Positions 21,877 to 33,681 of a stretch of 64,000 nucleotides of DNA are shown in pieces. Position numbers and translations under genes: made by a program. The DNA is from Earliella scabrosa. Taxonomy: Eukaryota > Basidiomycota > Agaricomycetes > Polyporales > Polyporaceae. The stretch is from contig JABYQQ010000013.1 of assembly GCA_022605405.1 (NCBI GenBank), positions 372,001-436,000 of the forward strand, in the 5' to 3' direction. How positions within the stretch are numbered: the first letter of the stretch is position 1; each line of letters starts with the position of its first letter. The notes beneath the pieces are model-generated. The model ran no database searches, was not told the origin of the DNA, and saw nothing but the letters and a program-made list of their open reading frames with translations.

Positions 21877-23211
21877 CTAAAACCCAAAGATATCATCTAT
21901 CTCGTCCCGCTTCTTTTTCTTCTTTTTGCTCGGCTTGGAGCCTTCCTCGTCAGCCTTCTTGCGTTTGGGCGCGCTGGAAGACAAGGCGGTCGACGTGACG
22001 ATGGACACTTGAGTCGACATCGATTGCGAGATTTTGCTGTCTGCTGCATTCCTTGGTTAGGATATGGGAGGAAGAACCAAAGTGTGTGGGAGCTGACCGA
22101 TGGAACGATTGACCGTCAACTCGCTAGATAGCGAGAAGGTCTCAGTATCGACAACTGTGCTGAGGTCCGTCTGGGCAGGCGGTCGCATTGTCTCCACTGG
22201 GTGTGTTGTCCGGCTTAGCGTACTTCCCACATCTTCGTCGTGTAGTGCACTGAACGCCGCATCTAGAGTAGTGCTCATTGCCCTCGATTGCGAAGTCGAC
22301 GGCGCAGCGGGTACCGACGCGGTGCCACCCTCAGCCATGCCTACTAGGTGTTTCCGCACCAACTTGGCTTCAGAAGGCTGTTAAGAGATGAGCACTATAT
22401 GCAGAGGACGGGGAGGATAACGCACATATAGTGCTTGCAGAGTTTTGAAGGTGGCAGACCAAGCTACTTCCAGGGCAGTCCTGGCCTCCGACAGGAGCAT
22501 ATTCATACGTGAAGCGATGGCCGCGAGCACGAGTATCAATTGTAAGAATGCACCCGTTTGCATCATGAGGGAGAACGATCTGCCCTTTTGTCAGTATAAT
22601 ACCGGTATCGACAAGGGAAGAGAACGTACTCGTAGGCACCCACAAGTCGTTCTCGTGCCTATATGTTGTTATGAACAAGTGCCCAGGTGGCTACAAGTCA
22701 GGCTGAAAGATCTTCTGCACTCACCCTGTCGATGAGCATGCAGCACGCGCTGCATCTCTCCAACACGAAGAGCCAAGGCTTCGCGTCTGGGTAGTATGTC
22801 CACGGACCTTTCATTATCTTCGTTCTACGTACAGACATCTCTCTTGAGATCATGCGATCCTTTCAGCACATATTGCACGTACGTTCGTGAAGAAGGCTCG
22901 CCCCAGAACGACAACCGGAGGCTCTCCACCACATCGTCCATGTGCATCTCGTCCACGCGCTCGCCCAACCTCCTCATCTCGGCGACGCGCTGCCAGAACA
23001 GCGCGGTGCGATGCTGGTTCTTGCCCTTGTAGTACAGTCTCTCCAGGACTTGGAGCTCTGTCCGGTGACTTGCGAGAGCATTTTGCAGTCGGCGCGTGCA
23101 TGTCTTGAGTTGCTTCAACAGAGCGTCGACGGCTGGGCATTTATCAGCTTGGAGGGCAGCCCTCGGAGTATAGTTCAGAGAAGGTGGAGGAACATGTCGA
23201 CGAGGGACCAT
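21877..23211 (-). CDS. Nepro/Rmp1-like nucleolar RNA-processing protein
   Basis: Six exons, 22883-23211, 22725-22824, 22630-22658, 22426-22579, 22098-22377 and 21877-22043, give 352 residues. The N-terminal part holds LERLYYKGKNQHRTALFWQRV. The joined middle exons read KGPWTYYPDAKPWLFVLERC and RARERLVGAYESF, then a helical stretch TGAFLQLILVLAAIASR. This order matches the Nepro/Rmp1 family, which includes a subunit of the RNase MRP ribonucleoprotein in yeast. The C-terminus is a Lys run followed by DEIDDIFGF, a tail seen in several nucleolar proteins. It is divergent from the AP-1 beta gene, with starts only about 200 bases apart, so they share a promoter. One exon is 29 nt. The exact orthologue (Rmp1 versus Nepro) is unsettled. 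Confidence 0.78.
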
Positions 23212-23409
23212 CCCTGAGCAAATCAACAGACCGCGGTGAGGGCAGGAGGCAAGGTACAAGCAATTGGGCGCTTCTGCTGCGTAACGGCTTCCTCCTCTTC
23301 TCTCATCCGACCACTCGCCCTCTGATCGCGTGGCTGCTCAGGACATATACCCCTTCCTCTCCTTCTAGGCTGGTATCACCTCAGAGCTGGCGGCTCGTAG
23401 ACGTGCAAG

Positions 23410-26053
23410 ATGAGCGGACAAGGCGGCCAAGATGCCAAGTTCTTCCAACGAGGCAAGATCCAGGTGCGCGATCTAGCAACGTACGCCTCGTTTCTGGATG
23501 CGGGGTACGAGCACGATGCACGCAGGAATTCCGCGCCGAGCTGGAGGCGGCCGAGACCAAGGACAAGAAGTTCGTGAAGCGGAAGACGGTGTTGAAGAAG
23601 ATTGTCGCGAACATTACGATGGGTAATGACAGTGAGTTCCGCGCCCCTCCTGCTGTCCGCGTCCTGGAGGGCAGACGCTTACAAGATCGGCGTCGGGACA
23701 GTGTCACCACTGTTCACGGATGTAGTGCAGTCTTTGGGCACACCCTTGCTGGAGATCAAGAAGAGTGAGTGTCTTGCCGAATAGGTGTAGTCGCGGGGGC
23801 TTACCACCCAGCAATGTAGTGGTGTATCTCTTCCTCGTATGTTACGGTCGCCAGAAGGCCGACCAGCTACATCTCGTCATTCCGAGCTTCCTGCAGGTAC
23901 GTAATGCCGATGCATGTCTATGGCCGTGGAATTGTTAACAACGTTCAGGACTGTAACGATCGCAATCCCCTAGTCCGCGCCCTTGCCATCCGGACCATGT
24001 CCTATATACCCACTCCCATCGTCATCGACGCCCTCACCGAACAGCTAAGGCATTGTCTGAAGGACCGCGACCCATACGTACGCAAGACCGCCGCTATATG
24101 CGTTGCGAAACTATACACCGCAGACCCAAGGAAAGCCGAGAAGGGCGGCTTCGTCGAGATGCTACGAGACCTACTGCTCGACTCCAACGCTACAGTGGTT
24201 GCGAACGCGGTCGCGGCGCTCTCGGAGATCGGCGACCGTCAAGATGGTGTTATCTTCAAGCTCAACCTCACAGTGGCGAACAAACTGCTAACTGCGTTAG
24301 GCGAAAGCTCAGAGTGCGTGACCTACCCTCCACGTTGAAACCTAGAGTTAACGAGGCACAGATGGGGAACTATCTACATCCTTGACTCGCTGCTACGATA
24401 CGTTCCCGAGCGACACATCGACGCGGAGATGATGGCGGAGCGAGTCATCGTCCAGCTCAACCACGCGAACTCAGCCGTAGTCTTGACCGCTATCAAGGTC
24501 CTCCTGTACCTCATGAACTACATGGAGAACCGGAAGCTCATGGACTACATCTGCAAGAAGATGGGTCCCCCGCTAGGTATGGCCGTTCACCATGCATGAC
24601 GGACCGTTTCTCACTGTGCTCCCAGTTACCCTTCTCTCATCCGGACCTGAAGTCCAATACGTTGCCTTGCGAAACATCCTCCTCATCATCCAACGGAGAC
24701 CGTCGGTGCTGAAGAACGATGTCAAGGTATTCTTCTGCAAATACAACGACCCCATATATGTCAAGCTGGCGAAGCTCGAGATCATGTACCGTCTAGCACG
24801 GGAGGAGAATGCGCGGGAGGTGCTTGCCGAACTACAAGAGTAAGCTGTTCGTACTCTTATAGAGTGTCATCACGCTCACTCCCACAAGGTATGCATCCGA
24901 GGTAGATGTCGATTTTGTTCGCAAAGCCGTACGGTCTATTGGCCGTCTCGCCATCAAAGTCCAACCAGCCGCGGACTCCTGTATACAGGCGCTCCTAGAT
25001 CTCATAGAGACAAAAGTGTCCTACGTTGTGCAAGAAGCTGTGATTGTGATCAAGGACGTTTTCCGACGATACCCAGGGAAATACGAGGGTATCATTCCAA
25101 AGCTCTGCGAACACCTTGACCTCCTCGATGAACCAGAGTCAAAAGCCGCCGTGATTTGGATCATCGGCCAATTTGCTAACCGAATCGACAATGCGGACGA
25201 ACTTATGGATGACCTCACCTACACCTTTTTGGAAGAGCCCACAGAGGTGAGAGGACCATCCCGTACATCCGGATTCTCGGGACACTAAACTTGGACTATA
25301 GGTTCAATTGGCGTTGCTAACAGCTGCGGTCAAGCTGTTCATCTACAAGTCGCATTCAGACACTACGAAAGCGCTCGTCCATAAAGTATTGAAGTGGGCA
25401 ACTGAAGAAGTCGACAATCCAGACCTCCGGGATCGGGGCTTCATGTACTGGCGAATGCTTGCGATCAACCCGTCCGTCGCCGGGGAGATCGTACTCGCTG
25501 AGAAGCCCGCGATCACCACCGACTCTGACCGCATGGACAGAGGTGCACTCGACCAGTTGCTCCTTCACACCGGTACCTTGGGGAGCATCTATCACAAGAA
25601 CCCTGAGGTACGCTTTCATCTTGCTCGCAGCGACCTTTATCAACACTACATCCGTTTTAGACATTCATCCGTAATGCGACCGGAAAAGCTCTCGCGGACA
25701 GCCCTGCGCTCAATCAACTGTCACGACAAGTTCTCGTACCCATCAATCGCCCCCACCTCCCTCCAGCAGCTGTGGTGGTGCCAGGACCAGGACCTCCGGA
25801 GCCCGCGCAGCCGGGTGCTGCGACAGGGAACCTCGTGCAGACAGACGGAGAGCCTGCACAGAACGGTTCTTCCGGCGATCTTTTGGATACCCCTGCCTCA
25901 CGAAATGCACCGAGCAACGAGGGGGATGACGACGACGGCCTTCCGTCGGCGCCAGCTTCGGCAGACCCATACGCGGGCTTGGACAGTGCGTTCGGAGGGT
26001 ATATGGCGGATGAGCCACGCCCACAGAACAAGGACCTGCTGGATATGATATGA
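23410..26053 (+). CDS. APL2: AP-1 complex subunit beta (adaptin trunk)
   Basis: Ten exons, 23410-23463, 23526-23631, 23702-23764, 23820-23896, 23949-24313, 24362-24576, 24626-24839, 24889-25246, 25302-25607 and 25661-26053, give 716 residues. It is an armadillo-like helical solenoid with strong beta-adaptin blocks: [62 protein letters not shown] and [21 protein letters not shown] Pro-rich hinge follows, with a clathrin-box-like DLLDTP and an acidic end, KDLLDMI. There is no C-terminal ear domain, as in fungal AP-1 beta chains. The protein forms the trunk of the trans-Golgi/endosome clathrin adaptor and binds dileucine cargo. AP-2 beta (Apl1) is the main alternative. Confidence 0.9.
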
Positions 26054-26239
26054 CGATGACGTTTGCCAGAGCTTGTATATTATTCTGCGGATGTACTGTA
26101 CGTGCTTACGCGTTCATCGGAGTGACATGATGGCTGGCATGACGTTAGATCGAATCTGCACCGATGCCCTCACAAAGCTTGCCGGCTACAGTACTTATCT
26201 TACACACGTAGACAACTGCTGGTGCGTTCTCTCTGTCTT

Positions 26240-28048
<1,809 letters not shown>

Positions 28049-28530
28049 AAGCCTTGCATCCCACTGGGTGCAACTTGAGTGCTTTTGTATCACGCGGCCC
28101 TAGGCGCACATTGGCCATGCGCGGAGGTCTCGCCTATTCTAGACATGGTCTTCTCAGCACTGGACAGTGGAAAGAGAGACACGAGGTCTAGGCTGCAGGT
28201 GCGCGAGCTTCTCGACTGATGACGAACCGTGAGATCGCACGAGCTGGGAGCATATATGACGTAGCTATGTTTCCACACAACTTGGATGAGTACTGATGAC
28301 TTTACGTCGGAAATACTAGCGCCGAGTCGCCAGCGATGCAACACAGGTTCTTCGGACGAAAAGAAACCATCGACAAATAAGTCAAATCTGTCTGGGCAGG
28401 CTCGCAGAATGATGCCCAGAAGACCAACGACCAAGGCCCAGGGAACAACGGTACATTCAAGAGGAAGCATAGTTCCCTCGTCCGCTGCATCTGGCAGGCT
28501 GATGTTCATCGATAGGAAAAACAAACGAGA
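28049..28530. other. Unique sequence left of the duplicated block
   Basis: This is the upstream region of the flavoprotein gene. An open frame on plus from 28286 runs across the breakpoint into the DnaJ relic. A minus-strand frame (28090-28524) has a hydrophobic patch but no recognisable domain. Confidence 0.5.
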
Positions 28531-29345
28531 GAAGCGGTATGACCAGACGGGGAAGACGGACGAGGGGTTGGACTTTGGACCCGGAGAGGACAGTTGGGAG
28601 GCTTACTTCGAGGAGCTCTTCGACCGCGTGACGAAGGGGAAGCTCGACGACATGAAGAGGGAATACCAGGGTGCGCACCACAGTTCCTCATGAATGGACC
28701 GACGGTTCCATAGAGGAGATCATGACCCGCATCCCCCACTCTACATTCGACGACGAGGCTCGCTTCATAATCACACTTTCCGGACTCATCTCGAAGGGCG
28801 AGCTGCCCCTGCTGCCCTTGTAGGAGCCAAGTACGAAGGACGAGAAAGCGAAACTCGTGAGGAAGAAGCAAGCCGACAAGGAGGCAACGGAGGCGGAGGC
28901 GTTGGCGAAGGAGCTCGGGGTGTGGGACGAGTTCTTTGGCAGCGGGAAGCCTGGGGCGCGAAAGTCAAAGGGGAAAGGCAAAGGGAAACAGCAGCAAGCA
29001 GACGAAGAGGACACGTCGGCTTTGCAAGCGCTTATCCTCAAGAAGCGGAAGAACATGGATAGCTTCTTTGACAACCTCGCAGCCAAGTACGCAGAGCCGG
29101 AGGCTGAGAAGAAGTCGGGGAAGAAGGGGAAGAAACGGGCAAAGGATGAAGAGGAAGTGGAGGAGGTGGAGGCATCGCCGAAGAGAAGGTCTCGCAAGGA
29201 AGTGCCACCGCCGCCAGACATCGATGACGCCAAGTTCGAGCAGATTCAGCAGCGACTGATGAACGGCAAGGCCAAACGGGGGGCGGGGGCCGAGACGAGA
29301 GCGTCGGCGAAGGGCAGGACGGCGAAAGGGAAAAAGACGAAGTAG
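28531..29345 (+). pseudogene. Broken DNAJC9-like gene fragment
   Basis: This matches the intact gene at 59761-60889 but lacks its first 245 bases, so the J domain with the HPD motif is missing. A further 69-base deletion near 28695 (relative to about 60177-60245) removes the 3' splice site and the start of exon 2. A TAG at 28821-28823 interrupts the remaining frame where the other copy has TGG. The rest, including the basic C-terminal tail ending GKKTK, is still readable. An open frame from about 28286 fuses unrelated 5' sequence to the first part of the relic. It is clearly a non-functional DnaJ copy; whether the chimeric frame is expressed is unknown. Confidence 0.9.
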
Positions 29346-29582
29346 ACCGCGGTTTGTGTATTACCACTCTTTCTCTGTTGTATTCTACGTGCATTTGATC
29401 ATGCGTATTCTCAGACGACTCGGCCCTGCGGTCTAGGTCAGACGTCGCGTTTGGAACATGACTGCGCGAGCCAGGCTCATTCAGGTTCTGCAACGCGTTT
29501 GTGTGGTTTAGTCGGACATAAGATCCGCCGCGGAAACCGACATTTAGTACTTACCTCTCTTCGCATCTGCGACATCTACAGC

Positions 29583-30022
29583 ATGCCCACGATCGAGGAA
29601 GGGATCCTACAGCACATGGACAATCTGTGCATGTGCAGCGACGCTCATCTCTACGCCAAACATACTAAGATCATGCACACGCGCTTCAAGGTCTTCGAGG
29701 AGTTCATCAAGGACTAGACACGCGCAGACTGGTCTACGGAGATCAGTATGCTGCACAACGCATTTACTTGCGACGGACTCAAGCTGGCGGACTGGCTCTT
29801 CAAGTTGATGCCCGAAGTACAGCGGGTACTGGACGTATCAGGTGAGGTTCCGACGCTACAAGCCCGCGATATAGCTGACTGCCTACGGAGCCTGAAACTC
29901 TCTGGCCCGCACCATGTGACGAACATGCCAGTGCCCGAGACCCCTACTACTCACATGAACGCTGCGCATAGCACAGCCTCGCTCTTTCAACACAACCGGG
30001 GCATTAATGAAGTCACCCGGTG
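29583..30022 (+). pseudogene. Small conserved ORF, copy 1, interrupted by TAG
   Basis: The frame starts at ATG 29583 (MPTIEEG), is stopped by TAG at 29715-29717 after FIKD, and then continues open to TGA at 30020-30022. The partner at 61113-61544 has TGG at the TAG position. Length differences between copies inside the frame are 3, 6 or 9 bases. The protein of about 145 residues is not recognised. It contains LADWL and EVQRVLDVSGEV stretches and ends in EVTR. It has no signal peptide or membrane segment. Confidence 0.5.
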
Positions 30023-30713
30023 AGTGTTGAACACCGTCTTGCGGTGCCGGTACTGACTCGTACTCGAGATTGCCATGCGTATTAACGCCGGATGCCACCC
30101 CACCGTTCCCACTCGGGTTGAGGGTCACAACCTGGCCTACCGCCGTGCGAGCCAGACTGTATTCAAGCTGCCAAGCATAATGCATAGGGGTTGAATTGGA
30201 GCTCCACCGTTCCGAAAGGTAACACGCGTGTCAAGAAGTGAGACACAGCCTCTGGATATCGAACATGAGTCAAGCTTCCATCCCATGGACGGCATTGAAT
30301 CCTCGCAAGTTTCCGGTTCAAGAGCCTATGAGCCTATGACTGGTGACAAGCCAGTGCGCAGTACTCAATACATACTTGGAATCTATTCCATACTCACGTA
30401 GACAGACTCGGTGACTGCCAGTCCGAAGGACCCCGGACGCCCGAAGGAGCTGCGGTGAGCGCCCACTTCCTGCCAAGTGACTACTACGCAGCAGCATCCC
30501 ATCTGACTGGTAATAGCGACTGGTCCAGCCATCTTCAGCAGGACAACGATCCTGAGATATCCGATCAATGATCACGCAGCGAAACGCGCAGAATACGTCG
30601 ACAATGCTCAGTATTACCTACCCGACCTCAGGCCGAGTCAGAGCTCTGGCAGCGCTCAGCACGCGGCAGTTGCATCTATATAAGCTTCGCGTCCAACATT
30701 TTGTTAGCTCACA
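30023..30713. promoter_or_regulatory. Promoter region of peptidase copy 1
   Basis: This is duplicated along with the gene (compare 61545-62282), with many small indels. It holds a clean TATA box close to the ATG; see the separate entry. Confidence 0.6.
30677..30683 (+). promoter_or_regulatory. TATA box of peptidase copy 1
   Basis: TATATAA lies 37 bases ahead of the ATG at 30714. The same element at the same distance precedes copy 2. Confidence 0.75.
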
Positions 30714-33074
30714 ATGCCCTCTTCTGCGGTCCGCATCTCGTTCGCTGGGCTCTCCGCCCTTCTCCTCGCATCTCCCATAGCATCTGTGGCTCGAACCATC
30801 AGCGTGAGTGTCTTGGAAGCTCATGCTGGTAGACACCACTAACCACCGTACTTCTTGGTAGTGGGGCGGATGTGATCCCTCAATTGTGACCGATCCTTCC
30901 TTGCAGTGTGGTTTCCTGGACGTTCCGCTTGACTATCACGACGCCGGTGTCGGGAACGCTCGCCTCGCACTCGTGAAGGCCAACGCAACTGGGGAACGTC
31001 GTGGGACAGTGTTCTTTAATCCAGGTATACCCACTCGATCCGATCCACCCTTAACGGGATAGCTTACAATGTCACAGGCGGACCTGGAGAGTCAGGCTTG
31101 GAGAATCTGAATCTTTTGAAGGACGCCTTGCTCTGGCGTACCGGTGGTGTTTACGACGTGGTGAGTTGGGATCCGCGAGGCGTTGGCCTCAGCATGTAAG
31201 TCCTGTTATGTTTGTGCGGCCATACACAAGGACTGACAAACCGGCTCGTACTAGCCCTGGCCATACCCGGTGTTTCGATAGTCTCGAGGAGTACGAAGCA
31301 TTCTTCAACGGAACGCTTGAAGCCAACGGACTTGAGTATACAGGCAACTTCACCGACCCTGCAGACATTCAAGCTCTGCTGTCTCAGGCTCCGATGATGC
31401 AGGAGAAGTACAAGGAACTGGCTCAGCGATGCCTAGACTCGCCCAATGGGAGATACTTTAGATATCTGGGTACGGCTGCGACCGTCCGCGACTTGGTTTC
31501 GATCGCGGATGTAATCGAAGGCCCCGATGCTCCCATCAATTACTACGGCATCTCTTATGGCACGTTGCTCGGGGCGTGGTTTGTGAACAGTAAGTGAAGT
31601 GAGCTCATGATGCATTCTGTTGGATTGCCTCACTCGGATCGACATTCACCTAGTGTTTCCTGATGTAAGACTTCGACATATCAAAGAATCCGCATAACGC
31701 GAACTGACTCGAATACCATAGCGCGTGGGGCGGGTGGTCGTCGACGGCGTCTTGGACCCAGTATCCTTCGCTACACTGGAACTTCCATCTGTCAGTACAT
31801 CCTGTCCCTCTCCATGATCGCCTCTGCTGACACGAGCCGAATAGGGGGATTGGGCTACACAGCAGTATGAATCTGCGGATGCCAATTACAAAGGCTTCAT
31901 CACCGGCTGTGCTCTCGCTGGCCCCGAAGGATGTGCGATTGCGTCCGAGGGAGACGGGCCGCTCGAGATTAACGCGAAGGTGCAATCGTTGCTCAAGGCC
32001 GCCTACCATGCTACCCGTGCCAATGCGTCTTTCCCTTTGACGTCAGGGCTCATCCGCGGTGAGTGACAACTTGAACTGTAGTTTCAACTGCGACCTCAAC
32101 CAATAGGGTTCATGATCCAGCTCGCGATTTGTTCCCGCCAATGTACGCCCCGTGGCGCTGGCAGAATCTCGCGAACACGGTGTACCCTCAAGACTTGGCA
32201 ATTCTTGAAGGCAATTTGTGTGTACAACCTGTGTAATTGCCTTGTACATCGGTAAATGCTGACATACTCCTGCAGCAGCGTTCCGGACCCGGGGCTTGGT
32301 GGCATCGACTTGCTGAAGTACTCAATTCGAACCATCATATGTGCGGATTCTGTGGATCAAAGCCCCCTCACGAATATGACCAATATCTTCGAGGGCATGA
32401 TAGAGGTCGCACAAACCACGACAGCTTTATGTGAGTTCGTCTCTGTCTTCGTCTTGACGTTTTGGGATTCTACAAAATTCCCTAGTTGGTGGCATCTGGC
32501 CAAACGTGGGTACACAGTGTTCCTTCTGGCCTGTTCGTTCGGTGGAAAGGTATCAGGGTCCGTTCAATAGAAAGCTCGCCAACAAGATCCTTGTCGCTTC
32601 GACAACCGTAAGTACTGCTACTTTCCCATGTCCTCCCAACTGACCAAGTTGTCCTAGTACGATAATATTACGCCGCTTGCCAGTGCCCAACGTCTGGCAG
32701 GGCTCCTTGGCGAGGATGCGTCCCTGGTTGAGTTGAGATCCTTTGGTGTACGTACCATTGGTTATCACCAGCTGTGCCTGCATTGAGCTGATGGATCGCT
32801 ACAGCACACAACATTGATAGCGGCTCCATCCACCTGCCTGACGGACATCATGGTCGCCTATATGGTCAACGGAACGGTGAGTGGGCTGCTGCTGTCGTCT
32901 TCCTGTCCATGTTCATTAAGGTACTCATGTCACTGAATCCCGGCACCGTGGTGCTTTACAATCTTGTAGGTTCCCGCGAACAACACCCTGTGCGAGGTCG
33001 ACGCAGACTTCGAACCTTTCAAGGGAGTCAACACCGAGGCTATCTTTGACAAACTTCCGGAAGTCGACATATAA
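30714..33074 (+). CDS. Secreted alpha/beta-hydrolase peptidase, tripeptidyl-aminopeptidase-like, copy 1
   Basis: Thirteen exons, 30714-30803, 30862-31024, 31078-31195, 31255-31589, 31654-31664, 31722-31790, 31845-32058, 32121-32217, 32276-32430, 32486-32607, 32658-32747, 32805-32876 and 32970-33074, give 546 residues in one open frame. A signal peptide is present (residues 1 to about 25). The oxyanion-hole motif NPGGPGESG is followed by SWDPRGVG. The nucleophile is Ser224 in YYGISYGT, and the catalytic His sits near the end in SFGHTTLIAAPS. This order fits the S33 TAP-like family of secreted exopeptidases. Exon 5 is 11 nt and completes NMFPDRVGRVVVDG. Multiple N-glycosylation sites (NGT, NFT, NMT, NNT) fit secretion. 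Substrate preference is not deducible. Confidence 0.87.
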
Positions 33075-33681
33075 TTAGACATGGAAGTGGTTCAGACGTC
33101 TATCTAACTCACATTAATATTGCCTGGCCGCTGTCACTGTCCCACGTGTCGTCCATAATCGTCTTCATATGCATCTTCATACCCCACGGGCATACACCTC
33201 TCCAACCGGCCAGAAGTTGTCACTCCAGCCTCTCCCGAGCCGATAAACCGCTGTTGATGATCTGAGCTACAGGTTTATGTTATACAAGGACGGTCCTAGT
33301 TTGTTTCAAGTTATAAAACCCGTCAGTAGTGCTTAATACTTACTAGGCCGGCAACCAAATCCTTCAGTGGGATGCATGTAGCACCTGAATGCATGCCCAC
33401 CTGAGCAGCCTAAGCCATTGAAGCTTGAAGCTGGAAGCGGCACATACGCCATGCGCTATAGCTTCACTGTACACGCCGTTGAGAATCGAACCTTGGAGCC
33501 CCATCCCCTCCCGCTCGACCACCAACTTCCGTGACCTCGGGTTGGCGGGCCGGCAGCCCATGTGACTGATCGCGTCAGATATTGACCAATTGTGGCAGTG
33601 TCACTGTCACATACATCAGTGGACGCGTCGTCAGCGCTCACGTCTTGAAGCGCCTCTTTCGTACAATCCCAGGTCCCTCCC
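33075..33681. other. Intergenic, convergent 3' flanks
   Basis: This separates peptidase copy 1 from the first F-box gene. No gene is seen. The right end of the segmental duplication probably lies here or just left of it. Confidence 0.5.

Larger units (their letters stand above)
28531..33074. repeat. Segmental duplication, copy 1
   Basis: This is collinear, in the same orientation, with the sequence starting at 60006. The left breakpoint is sharp: similarity starts at the shared string gaagcggtat and is absent upstream. It carries a DnaJ gene fragment, a small ORF and a complete peptidase gene with its promoter. The right limit is not known because the partner runs off the window; 33074 is the end of the gene inside. 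Similarity by eye is high in exons and introns. I have not computed it. Confidence 0.93.
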
